NCBI RefSeq assembly: GCF_018614975.1
Contig: NZ_JAGGNR010000026.1
Location: 62,001-126,000 of the forward strand
Direction: 5' to 3'
Length of the DNA: 64,000 bases
Origin: Paenibacillus polymyxa
GTDB taxonomy: Bacteria; Bacillota; Bacilli; Paenibacillales; Paenibacillaceae
The notes under the pieces were generated by a model. It had not been told where the DNA came from. It searched no databases and saw only the letters and a list, made by a program, of their open reading frames with translations. A program made the position numbers and the translations under genes. Positions 34,782 through 43,749 of the stretch are shown here, one piece after another (position 1 is the stretch's first letter; the number at the start of each line of letters is the position of its first letter).

Positions 34782-36521
34782 ATGAGAATTTACCCATTAA
34801 ATCTACATGAATATCAAAGACTCATTTCAGTATCTAAAGGTGATCAGCCTGCGACAATGTGGTTTAGGCAGGCATCTTACTTGAACGTATACACAGGGGA
34901 AGTTGAACAAGCGAATATCTATCTGTCCGGAAGTCGCATTGCCTACGTTGGAGCGAAGGAACTGCTCACTTCAGACCAGACCCAGGTCGTTGAATTGGAG
35001 AAAGGTCATGTTGTTGTTCCAGGATATATTGAGCCTCATGCACACCCATGCCAAATGTACAATCCTTATACTTGGGGAGAAGCTCTGTTACAGAAGGGTA
35101 CGGTCTTGTCCATTAATGATAATCTGTCTTTGTTAACGTTTCTAGATACTGAAGCTTTGTCATTCATTGAGAAGCTGGAGGAGACAAGTCACCATATGTT
35201 CCTATGGTGGTGTAACATTGACCGTCCTGATCGAGCTGATCCAATGACTATGGAAAAGTGGCTGCAACATAACCTTGTGATACAGAGCGGGGAACTGACC
35301 GAATGGCCCAAACTGCTGGCAAACGACGAAGTATTGGTAGAGCAACTTTATCTTACGAAGGCTCATCATGGGATGAGGGCGGAAGGACATTTGCCTGGCG
35401 TATCTTATGAAAAAATAAGTACCATGGCTGCAGCGGGCATCACAGCTGACCACGAAGCTCTCCATGCAGAAGATGTACTTAGACGATTAAAAGCGGGGCT
35501 ACACGCCTCGCTTCGATACTCATCTATTCGTCCTGATTTGCCACACCTCCTTAAAGGGATGAAAGGTGATTCCCGGTTCAATATGAACAGAATGATGCTT
35601 ACCAGCGATGGCCCGTCACCAAACTATGTGGAGAGGACGAGCTGTGCCAGCATGATCAAGATCTGTATGGAGACGGGAATATCTGTAGCGGATGCCTTTC
35701 GTCTTGCTACCTTAAATCCGGCAGTATATTACGGTCTGGATGAAGACTTAGGCGGGATTGCACCAGGCAGACTGGCTTGTTTGAACGTCTTAACCTCCAT
35801 AAATGAACCTGATCCACTGCATGTCCTGCAACGAGGTGAGTGGGTGGTCCAAAATCAAAGGCGAGTAGTAGAGCCAGATGAAGCAGAGATACGCACTTGG
35901 TTGCGCTCCACTTTTCCGTCTCGTCGAACGATCGTTAACCTGAGGCTGGACCAGATGGAAACTCGAACCGACATCGGTATTGAACTGGTGAACGATGTTA
36001 TCACCCAATCGTACCATTTTGATCCCCGGGCGGAATTGGAAACGGATGAGAACCGGATGACATTGCTGGATGTTAACGGAAGTTGGGTGATCAACACCCG
36101 AATCAAAGGTTTAGCGTGTGGGATCAAGGCATTAGCAAGTACGTACAACGCTTCGAACGATACACTTTTGCTTGGGCGATCTCTGTCTGCCATGCGCGAA
36201 GCATCTCAGGAGTTGGAACTTCGCGGGGAAGGAATATTAGTATATTTCGTGGATGGGGAGCAACTGTACATTCCTCTTCCACTCAGTGGAGCTATGAGCT
36301 TGGAGAGCGTGGCATCAATCGGCGTTAGTGTGGATCAGTTCAATGAGAAAATGCGTGTCCACGGTTACCGATTTGGTGATCCTCTGTATTCTCTTTTATT
36401 TCTGACAGCTTCACATTTGCCGCATATTCGTGTATCGGACAAAGGGTTGTATCTGGTTAAAACAGGTGAGATAGTGCTCCCGGCGACCCCTTTAGTTAAT
36501 ACAGTAAGGAAGGTGAAATGA
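34782..36521 (+). CDS. YerA-like amidohydrolase (adenine deaminase family)
   Basis: A 579-residue metal-dependent hydrolase related to adenine deaminase and B. subtilis YerA. Metal-site motifs: PGYIEPHAHP (HxH), EGHLPG, ADHEAL and TSDGPSP. The C-terminal domain after about residue 400 matches the adenine deaminase accessory domain (GIGVSVDQ-like, NTRIKGLACG). YerA-type proteins do not have a firmly established substrate. It overlaps the acyl-CoA ligase start by four bases (ATGA), so it belongs to the same operon although no purine genes are near. An amide or lactam hydrolysis step in the cluster's pathway is possible. Confidence 0.85.
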   Translation: MRIYPLNLHEYQRLISVSKGDQPATMWFRQASYLNVYTGEVEQANIYLSGSRIAYVGAKELLTSDQTQVVELEKGHVVVPGYIEPHAHPCQMYNPYTWGEALLQKGTVLSINDNLSLLTFLDTEALSFIEKLEETSHHMFLWWCNIDRPDRADPMTMEKWLQHNLVIQSGELTEWPKLLANDEVLVEQLYLTKAHHGMRAEGHLPGVSYEKISTMAAAGITADHEALHAEDVLRRLKAGLHASLRYSSIRPDLPHLLKGMKGDSRFNMNRMMLTSDGPSPNYVERTSCASMIKICMETGISVADAFRLATLNPAVYYGLDEDLGGIAPGRLACLNVLTSINEPDPLHVLQRGEWVVQNQRRVVEPDEAEIRTWLRSTFPSRRTIVNLRLDQMETRTDIGIELVNDVITQSYHFDPRAELETDENRMTLLDVNGSWVINTRIKGLACGIKALASTYNASNDTLLLGRSLSAMREASQELELRGEGILVYFVDGEQLYIPLPLSGAMSLESVASIGVSVDQFNEKMRVHGYRFGDPLYSLLFLTASHLPHIRVSDKGLYLVKTGEIVLPATPLVNTVRKVK

Positions 36522-38023
36522 TGTTACTGGCTGATGCGATACGCATACATGCTTCCCAGAATCCAGAGAAAACTGCCATCTTTGATGATGCCCGTCAGAT
36601 TTCGTACGCCGAGCTATACCATGGAATAAAGCTGGCAGCAAATACAATTCTGGCTACTGAGGAAGATTTCGAAGCCGATGAACTTCCTCTTGTCGGCCTG
36701 CTGATGAACAATAGTGCCGTGATGATCGAATACTTTCTTGCAGCCACCAAAATTGGAATGTGTGCTGCTGTATTTGATCCCAAGTGGAGCGATGCAAATC
36801 TGACGGAGGTTATTAATGAATGTGAACCTCGTGTGCTTGTTATAGATGTGGAGTTCAAAGCCAGAATACCTCATATTCCATCGTCAACAAGGGTGATTAC
36901 TGTGGATACAGGTGAACCTCGTTCTCTCAGAAGGGAAGAAGCCGAACCACAGCGATCCTCAACTGAAGATAGTCTGTTCTACATGGGATATACCTCTGGG
37001 ACGACCGGACGACCGAAAGGCTATCTCCGTTCTCAGCGTTCATGGATCGAGAGCTTTGCATATGCGCGTGAAACATTCGTGCATGATGCAGGAGACCATG
37101 TATTGGCGCCGGGTTCTTTGGTCTATTCACTTACGTTATATGCGTGCATTCAAACTTTGTATATTGGCGGGACATTCCATCTAACAAGAAAATTCCGAGC
37201 GGAATACGTATTGGAGACGTTAGCAACACATGCGGTTACACATCTTTATCTTGTACCTACGATGTTTGAAGCACTCTACAAAGCGTTCACGGCTTCTGAT
37301 TCAGTTACTGCGCTGTCATCCGTCAGATCTCTCATTACGTCAGGTGATAAATGGTCCCCAGAATCAAAACGGAAGGTGACAGAGGTATTTGAAAATGCAG
37401 GCTTGTATGAATTTTATGGTGCATCCGAGCTAAGCTTTGTCACAGTACTTGATCCGGAAGGAAACCGGTATAAACCTGATTCAATCGGTAAACCGTTTGC
37501 CGGTGTGCAGGTATCCATTCGTGAAGCGGATAGTACGGAAGCAACCGAAGGTACAGTAGGACAATTGTTTGTGAAGAGCCCAATGATCTTTGCCGGATAT
37601 TATGGTTCCGAGGAAGAAACCAGCCAAGTTGTACATGGTGAATGGGCAACTGTGGGAGACCTTGCAACACGAGATTCCGAAGGCTATTTATATCTGGTTG
37701 GTCGAAAGAAAAACATGATTATTAGCGGAGGGCTTAATATATATCCGGAGGAAATCGAGAAGCTGTTGTTAACATTGGAAGGCATTGAGGAGGTCATCGT
37801 TGTAGGTGTACCCGATGTATACTGGGGCCAAAAGGTGAGCGCACTTATCAAGCTCAGAATGGGTAGCGAGGTTAGTGATGATGAGATTGTATCATTGTGC
37901 CGTCGTGAGCTTGCTACCTACAAGTGTCCAAAGGAAATTATACGGGTGGATGCCTTCCCCTATACAACGAGTGGAAAGATTTCGCGAACAAAACTGAACG
38001 AGTTACTGAAAATAAAGATATGA
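36518..38023 (+). CDS. Acyl-CoA synthetase (AMP-binding, YhfT-like)
   Basis: A 501-residue adenylate-forming ligase that activates a carboxylic acid to its CoA thioester. The P-loop-like motif is YTSGTTGRPKG, followed by YEFYGASEL and the hinge and C-terminal motifs GDLATRDSEGYLYLVGRKKNMIISGGLNIYPEEIE. The catalytic Lys lies in TSGKISRTKL near the end. The substrate chain cannot be predicted. ATG 36518 overlaps the preceding stop, and its own stop overlaps the thiolase start (ATGA again), showing tight coupling of three enzymes. Confidence 0.92.
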   Translation: MMLLADAIRIHASQNPEKTAIFDDARQISYAELYHGIKLAANTILATEEDFEADELPLVGLLMNNSAVMIEYFLAATKIGMCAAVFDPKWSDANLTEVINECEPRVLVIDVEFKARIPHIPSSTRVITVDTGEPRSLRREEAEPQRSSTEDSLFYMGYTSGTTGRPKGYLRSQRSWIESFAYARETFVHDAGDHVLAPGSLVYSLTLYACIQTLYIGGTFHLTRKFRAEYVLETLATHAVTHLYLVPTMFEALYKAFTASDSVTALSSVRSLITSGDKWSPESKRKVTEVFENAGLYEFYGASELSFVTVLDPEGNRYKPDSIGKPFAGVQVSIREADSTEATEGTVGQLFVKSPMIFAGYYGSEEETSQVVHGEWATVGDLATRDSEGYLYLVGRKKNMIISGGLNIYPEEIEKLLLTLEGIEEVIVVGVPDVYWGQKVSALIKLRMGSEVSDDEIVSLCRRELATYKCPKEIIRVDAFPYTTSGKISRTKLNELLKIKI

Positions 38024-39198
38024 ACAATATGTTGATTCCTGTTATTCTCTCCGCCAAGCGAACTGCAATCGGCAAATACGGGGGGATGTTTAAGGAGACA
38101 CCGCCGGAGATACTGGCTGCAGAAGTGATTCAGGCCATTTTAAGCGAAATTCCCATCCCCTCCGGTGACATTGATGATGTTCTATTGGGGAATGCAGTAG
38201 GCGGGGGAGGTAACATCGCCAGGTTATCCGCGTTACAAGCCAAACTCCCAGTAGAGGTCCCTGGCGTGACGATTGATCGTCAATGCGGATCTGGTCTTGA
38301 AGCTATTCATTTAGCAGCGAGGCTGATTCAATCAGGTGCCGGGGAAGTGTATCTGGCTGGTGGTGTCGAAAGCACAAGTCGTGCACCCTGGAGATTGGAG
38401 AAACCCTTGTCTCTGTACGGGAGTGTAGTACCTCAAGTAATCACTCGCACAAGATTCTCTCCGGAATGGATCGGAGATCCGGATATGGGGAAGGCGGCTA
38501 ACAACGTTGCTAAGAAGTACGGTGTGACTCGAATGGACCAGGACGAATATGCGCTTTCCAGTCATAGGAAAGCGATTGCTTCAATACAAAGCGGGCGTTT
38601 CGACAACGAAATCGTTCCATTGTCTATCCCGGAGGGTAAGCAACTCAGAATCATTCATACAGACGAATGTCCTCGGGCGAATACAACACTTACGAAGCTT
38701 GCAGCATTGCCATCTGTTTTCGAACAGGATGGTACAGTGACGGCTGGTAATGCATGTCCATTGAATGATGGTGCCGCTATCGTTTTAATCATGTCAATGG
38801 GAAAAGCATTATCGTTAGGACTCACACCCCTAATGAAATTTATCGACAGTGTGGCAGTGGGGGTTGACCCGAACTACTTGGGTATCGGTCCGGTTCCTGC
38901 CGTTACCAAGTTGCTCAGCCGAAATCGCTTGGCAATGGAAGACATTGATCTTGTGGAATTCAATGAAGCGTTCGCTTCACAAGTTCTGGCCTCTTTAAGG
39001 GAACTGCATATTCCAACTCACATTGTTAATGTGGGAGGCGGGGCACTGGCGCTTGGACACCCGTTCGGTGCATCGGGAGCCATCCTGGTTACACGCCTAT
39101 TCAACGAGATGAGGCATATAAAGGGGGCTCGGGGAATCACAACACTGGGTATTGGTGGCGGGATCGGGCTTGCATCATTGTGGGAGAAGTGCGAATAG
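38020..39198 (+). CDS. Thiolase-like protein lacking the second active-site cysteine
   Basis: A 392-residue thiolase-fold protein. The acylated Cys89 is in IDRQCGSGLEA, the NEAFA motif is intact and His347 is in ALGHPFGASGA. The position of the C-terminal catalytic cysteine (CxGGG in biosynthetic and degradative thiolases) is Gly377, in LGIGGGIGLASLW. With one cysteine missing, a normal Claisen condensation or thiolysis would be impaired, and another acyl-transfer chemistry is possible. The start at 38020 overlaps the ligase stop; the earlier open frame from 37924 is inside the ligase. It is comparable in position to yhfS beside yhfT and bioY in B. subtilis. Confidence 0.9.
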   Translation: MNNMLIPVILSAKRTAIGKYGGMFKETPPEILAAEVIQAILSEIPIPSGDIDDVLLGNAVGGGGNIARLSALQAKLPVEVPGVTIDRQCGSGLEAIHLAARLIQSGAGEVYLAGGVESTSRAPWRLEKPLSLYGSVVPQVITRTRFSPEWIGDPDMGKAANNVAKKYGVTRMDQDEYALSSHRKAIASIQSGRFDNEIVPLSIPEGKQLRIIHTDECPRANTTLTKLAALPSVFEQDGTVTAGNACPLNDGAAIVLIMSMGKALSLGLTPLMKFIDSVAVGVDPNYLGIGPVPAVTKLLSRNRLAMEDIDLVEFNEAFASQVLASLRELHIPTHIVNVGGGALALGHPFGASGAILVTRLFNEMRHIKGARGITTLGIGGGIGLASLWEKCE

Positions 39199-39211
39199 GA
39201 GGAAACAGCCT

Positions 39212-40069
39212 TTGTTGTTAGAGGGACAGGTAGCAGTCATTACGGGTTCCAGCCGCGGAATTGGGCGTGCAACCGCAATACGTATGGCACAAGAAGGAGC
39301 CAAGGTAGTTGTCAACGGTGTACAAGAAGGTGGGGTATGGGACGTTGTTCAGTTGATTCGGGATGAGGGTGGGACCGCTATTGGGGTCGTTGAATCCGTC
39401 GCAAGCATGGCCGGTGGTGAACGCATCATATCGGAGGGTCTTCGCGAATTTGGCAAGATTGATATCCTGGTGAACAACGCCGGAGTTGTTCACGATAAGA
39501 TGGCCCATAAAATGAGTGAAACCGAGTGGGATCTTGTATTGAATTCGCATCTTAAGGGAGCCTTTGCTTGTATCCGGTCCGCTCTGCCGAGCATGAGGGA
39601 ACGAAGGGAAGGCAGCATTATTAATATGATCTCCGTGGCGGGCTTGACCGGAATGATTGGGCAATTAAATTACAGTGCTGCCAAAGCCGGATTGATAGGC
39701 ATGACGTGGACACTTTCGCTGGAACTTGAATCTTATGGCATTAATGTGAATGCAGTTTCTCCCGCAGCGCGTACTGACATGACAATGCCCTATATCGAAC
39801 GGGCGAAGCAGACCGTCGAAATGAAAGGTGAGTCGTTTCCCGAGTACTGGAAAGTAGGTTCAACGAAAGATGTGGCCGAATTGATGCTTTCCTTATGTCT
39901 GCCGCGTTGCCGTAGGGTTACCGGTCAGATCTTCTCTGTTAATGGTGGAAAGATCGGTGTTTGGTCCCCTCCAGAGCACTATATAGTTGCCACCCAATCC
40001 AGTAGGGAGAACGGTTGGGAAGCAGGCGAACTCTTTGAGCAAGTGTTGTCAGCCTACGTGAAAGTGTAG
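39212..40069 (+). CDS. Short-chain dehydrogenase/reductase (3-ketoacyl reductase-like)
   Basis: A 285-residue NAD(P)H-dependent reductase. TGSSRGIGRA binds the cofactor; NNAG is present, and the catalytic Ser, Tyr and Lys lie in MISVAGLTGMIGQLNYSAAKAG. The C-terminus is about 35 residues longer than FabG and ends SAYVKV. Translation begins at a TTG (39212), since AGGAGG lies 9 bases before it and the upstream in-frame sequence is inside the thiolase gene. In this cluster it would reduce a 3-ketoacyl-CoA made or bound by the thiolase-like protein. Confidence 0.9.
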   Translation: MLLEGQVAVITGSSRGIGRATAIRMAQEGAKVVVNGVQEGGVWDVVQLIRDEGGTAIGVVESVASMAGGERIISEGLREFGKIDILVNNAGVVHDKMAHKMSETEWDLVLNSHLKGAFACIRSALPSMRERREGSIINMISVAGLTGMIGQLNYSAAKAGLIGMTWTLSLELESYGINVNAVSPAARTDMTMPYIERAKQTVEMKGESFPEYWKVGSTKDVAELMLSLCLPRCRRVTGQIFSVNGGKIGVWSPPEHYIVATQSSRENGWEAGELFEQVLSAYVKV

Positions 40070-40109
40070 AACTATTTCCGAAATATACGAATTGATGGAG
40101 GAAATTTTG

Positions 40110-41318
40110 TTGAAGAAAAAACGCATTTTTATTGGGATGATGGCCGGGATGGGGAGAGTGAATCGTTGTCTTCCCATAGCACTAAAGTTACGAGAGATGG
40201 GACATGAGGTGGCGTTCACAATCTGGGGAAATGCCGGGGTCGCGATGGAACAGATGGGTTTTACCTATATTCCGATTCCAGTTATTCCTGCTCCCAAGGG
40301 ACAGGTTTTCCACCCAAACTTCAAGGATATGAATCACTTTTTGTCCATGATGGGGTACGCCGATCCTGTTTACATGCGAGATGAGCTTGAAGCTCGTCTG
40401 CGGGTAACCATCGGTTTTAAACCGGACCTTGTTATTTCCGATTCGAGTGTCCCCGCAGCGTTCATTGCCTGTAAGCTGGACATTCCTCTCGTTTCTATAA
40501 ATCAGTCCAGCACACTTCCAGGTGGTCTTCCTTTTACAACGAATTATGGATCATATGGAGAAATACCAGATGTCACGAATGTGTTGAACGGAGCGTTGGT
40601 TGAGTATGGTCTTCCTGAAACGGACAACATTCTTACATTTCTGGCGGGTGACCTTGCCCTTCTTCCGAGCATACCGGATTTTGATCCGGTACAGATCGGG
40701 AAGCTGCCCGTTCCAATTGAATATATCGGTCCCGTGGTATGGAGAGATACAAATGAGACAGGAATGCCTGCGAGCTGGTTGATGAAATCAGACAACGACA
40801 GGAGGCCACGTGTATTTGTGTACACAAGTCGTCTCGTGGAATGGGGTGTGGAGAGTGGTGGTCATATTTTCAGGGAAGCCGTTAGAGCACTCGGTAACAC
40901 TTCGACGGAGCTTTTGATTGCTACTGGTTTTAATCCATTGGAAGGGGACAGCGTGGAAGTACCCCCTAATGTACACTTCACCTCATATGTATCGGGAGTT
41001 ATGGCAGCCGAGCATAGCGATGTCATGATTCACCATGGCGGACATGGAAGTTGCATGACAACGATCTTAACAGGCACGCCGTCGTTGGTCATTCCGACCT
41101 GGGCAGAACGTGAGTTTAACGCCAAGCAGTTACAGGACGTTGGCGGTGGCAGAGTAATGTCCCCGGATGAGGTTACGGGATCTGCTCTAGCTGAGACCGT
41201 TAACACGATGATGACTAATGGAGACATGGATAAGGCTGTGGCGCTGAAGGAAAACGTCTGTGCTTCGCAGTACGGAGGAGCCGAGCGTGCAGTTGAACTC
41301 ATTCGTCGGTTGTTGTAA
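40110..41318 (+). CDS. UDP-glycosyltransferase, GT1/MGT family
   Basis: A 402-residue GT-B glycosyltransferase of the macrolide/YjiC type. The N-terminal acceptor domain begins RIFIGMMAGMGRVNRCLPIALKLREMGHEV. The C-terminal donor-binding motif reads VMIHHGGHGSCMTTILTGTPSLVIPTWAEREFNAKQL. Such enzymes glycosylate small lipophilic acceptors (macrolides, flavonoids, hydroxy fatty acids). GGAGG lies 8 bases before the TTG at 40110; a TTG at 40107 or an ATG at 40095 is possible. No signal peptide. Confidence 0.9.
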   Translation: MKKKRIFIGMMAGMGRVNRCLPIALKLREMGHEVAFTIWGNAGVAMEQMGFTYIPIPVIPAPKGQVFHPNFKDMNHFLSMMGYADPVYMRDELEARLRVTIGFKPDLVISDSSVPAAFIACKLDIPLVSINQSSTLPGGLPFTTNYGSYGEIPDVTNVLNGALVEYGLPETDNILTFLAGDLALLPSIPDFDPVQIGKLPVPIEYIGPVVWRDTNETGMPASWLMKSDNDRRPRVFVYTSRLVEWGVESGGHIFREAVRALGNTSTELLIATGFNPLEGDSVEVPPNVHFTSYVSGVMAAEHSDVMIHHGGHGSCMTTILTGTPSLVIPTWAEREFNAKQLQDVGGGRVMSPDEVTGSALAETVNTMMTNGDMDKAVALKENVCASQYGGAERAVELIRRLL

Positions 41319-41336
41319 AGAGGGGGCAAGGTTCTA

Positions 41337-42569
41337 TTGAAAAGTCTTTTGGTTGTCCTGAGAAGCCCGGCCTTACTTTTATTATCCGTGTGCATTTTTT
41401 TTATTGGTTTGGGATACGGATTGACGCTACCATTCATGCCATTATTCGGAGTAGAACGGGCAGGAATGAGCCCCTTATCATTAGGGATCTTTATGGCGTG
41501 TGGATCGTTAAGCGGCATTATCATTAGTACGCTGTTTAGTCGATTGTCCGATAAAAAGCCTGTGCGCAAGTGGATCATTGTTGGATCATGTGTATCTGCC
41601 TCTGTAGGCTATGTATTCTATGCAAATACGGACAGTTACATTGTGTTAATGCTGGTTTCCTGTACTTTCATGGCCTTGTCATTCTCGGCCTTTCCACAAT
41701 TATTTGCTCTTGCGAGAGAAGTGGTCGAGAGGGAGGCGAGTGAAGATGTCACCGTTGTTATGGCTGTATTGCGAGCTCTGGTGTCTCTGGCCTGGATTCT
41801 TGGTCCTGTAATGGCGTCTTTTATAATCTACCAGTTCTCTTACACAGGCCTGTTTCTGGTTGTTTCGTTGATGTACATGCTCGTTGCCATATTTGTACTG
41901 ATGATTCGAGCACACGAGAGTCGGGAACCGGGGGGCGTAACGGAAGTATCATCGGACTCAGTGCGTAGTTTCAAGCGCCTGCTGATGGCGCCGCAGATTG
42001 CCTTTTCATTACTTGCTTTTATGGCATTTGAGTTGGCTAACACGATGGGGGGCATTGTAACTCCCTTATATGTTACGCAAGAGTTGCAAGGCGGGAAGTT
42101 GGACGTTGGCATGATCTCGGGTGTTAACGCAGCCTTGCAGGTCCCCATCATGATCATTTTGGGAATACTGGCCAAAAGGTTTGGTAGTATCACAGTTATG
42201 AAATGCGCAGGATTGTTTGGAGTCGCCTATTTTTCCCTATTTTGGTTTACCCAATCGGGATGGCAGATCATAGCTATCCAGATATTCAGTGCCATTTTTA
42301 TCGCGATTGTACTTGGAGTTGGAATGACTTTTTTTCAGGATTTGGTTCCTAAAATGACAGGCACGGCCACAACGTTGTACAACAATGCAAACATCATTGG
42401 TTCAATGGGTGGTGGATTACTAGCCGGAGCAGTCGGAAATTATTTTGGTTTTAAAATAGTGATTGCCTGTTCGGCAGCACTTGCCTTCCTGGGATTTGCA
42501 TTATTATTAGTGCCGATCGCCAATAAAAAGGTAGTCCGGCATGTGGGAGGAGATACCTATGAAAGCTAG
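41337..42569 (+). CDS. MFS transporter, sugar/drug efflux-like
   Basis: A 410-residue, 12-span major facilitator. The A-like motif between spans 2 and 3 reads SRLSDKKPVRKW. It resembles the SET/multidrug efflux group, so export of a glycosylated product fits the context. It starts at a TTG (41337) 18 bases after the glycosyltransferase stop, and its end overlaps the next glycosyltransferase start by 11 bases. Confidence 0.88.
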   Translation: MKSLLVVLRSPALLLLSVCIFFIGLGYGLTLPFMPLFGVERAGMSPLSLGIFMACGSLSGIIISTLFSRLSDKKPVRKWIIVGSCVSASVGYVFYANTDSYIVLMLVSCTFMALSFSAFPQLFALAREVVEREASEDVTVVMAVLRALVSLAWILGPVMASFIIYQFSYTGLFLVVSLMYMLVAIFVLMIRAHESREPGGVTEVSSDSVRSFKRLLMAPQIAFSLLAFMAFELANTMGGIVTPLYVTQELQGGKLDVGMISGVNAALQVPIMIILGILAKRFGSITVMKCAGLFGVAYFSLFWFTQSGWQIIAIQIFSAIFIAIVLGVGMTFFQDLVPKMTGTATTLYNNANIIGSMGGGLLAGAVGNYFGFKIVIACSAALAFLGFALLLVPIANKKVVRHVGGDTYES

Positions 42570-43695
42570 TGTAATTATTCTATCGCATAATCAGAAAGAA
42601 GTGATTCAGGCCTGTTTGTCTTCCTTATCTCGACAGCGTTTGTGTGAAGGTGATCAATACGAAGTTGTTGTTATTGATAACGGGTCTATAGACGGCACGG
42701 GAGAGATGATCGGCGGGCTTACGTATGATTTTCCTATACAATATAATTACATTCCTTCTACGGAACAATCAAGTCGGGCAGCGGCACGAAACAAGGGGGT
42801 TACTATCGCGAATGGAGATGTGATCGTGTTCCTTGACGGAGATCAACTCGCTGGACCGGACTTTATCTATGAGCATTTAAGAGTACACAAGCTTGCCGAG
42901 GAGAAACTTGTCATAGGATTTCGAAGATATCTGGGTGAAGAGAGCATCGATATAACACAGTTAAATCCGGGATGGGTGCATGCTGCTATTTCATCATCAG
43001 AAGCAGATGAAAGATTTCAGCTCATGGAACGTTTTTCGGAAAACGGAAGCGTATTCCGCACAGCGTGGCATCTGTCTTTCAGCTGCAATTTCTCGGTAAA
43101 CAGAGAAATACTGATCCGATCGGGTATGTTTGACGAAGGGTTCAAGGGATGGGGGTTGGAAGACAGTGAGCTTGGCTATCGTCTGCAACAGGCTGGAGGA
43201 ACGTTTGTATTGAACAAAAAAGCGTTAACCTTCCATATCTTTCACCCTTCCGAGTTTGATGAGAATCGTTATGATGGTTGGAAAACGAATCTGGATTATT
43301 TCCTCGAATGTCATCCGATGTTTGAAGTACAGGCGCAAAACATCTTAAAGGAATTTTTTGATCCAGAGATTAGAAAATCATGGTGGGATTGTTATATTCG
43401 CTTCGAGAAGGTTGTAAGAGCACATCAAGGTTACGAGGGGGATCGATTACCTGTCAGCATCATTGTTGTCTATGCCGAGGGCCCAGAACTGATCCAGACC
43501 ATTTCGGCAGAAGCTGCCCATAGAGAAGTGTTGGTTATAGATAAGACACCATCACCGGACCTGGATATCTTGTGCCAATGTATTAACGAAAAATTTGATG
43601 TTTTGTATTACAAGCATCCTTCGGAAGATCAGTTAATCGACTTGTATGATCAGTATGCAGTCAGGGGAATTGTGAAACATGAAGTTTTCAAGTGA
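42559..43695 (+). CDS. Glycosyltransferase family 2 with C-terminal galactosyltransferase-like domain
   Basis: A 378-residue GT-A enzyme. The N-terminal fold starts ASVIILSHNQKEVIQACLSSL and has the metal-binding DxD-type FLDGDQ. A GWGLEDSELGYRL motif (about residues 195-207) is typical of the Glyco_transf_7C domain of polypeptide- and proteoglycan-type GTs. The last ~90 residues are unassigned. ATG 42559 follows GGGAGGAG. It may add a second sugar in this cluster. The acceptor is unknown. Confidence 0.87.
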   Translation: MKASVIILSHNQKEVIQACLSSLSRQRLCEGDQYEVVVIDNGSIDGTGEMIGGLTYDFPIQYNYIPSTEQSSRAAARNKGVTIANGDVIVFLDGDQLAGPDFIYEHLRVHKLAEEKLVIGFRRYLGEESIDITQLNPGWVHAAISSSEADERFQLMERFSENGSVFRTAWHLSFSCNFSVNREILIRSGMFDEGFKGWGLEDSELGYRLQQAGGTFVLNKKALTFHIFHPSEFDENRYDGWKTNLDYFLECHPMFEVQAQNILKEFFDPEIRKSWWDCYIRFEKVVRAHQGYEGDRLPVSIIVVYAEGPELIQTISAEAAHREVLVIDKTPSPDLDILCQCINEKFDVLYYKHPSEDQLIDLYDQYAVRGIVKHEVFK

Positions 43696-43749
43696 TCATG
43701 GATCAGCTGTTATAGCCGCAATTGATGACATTTTATACGGGAGGTTGAC

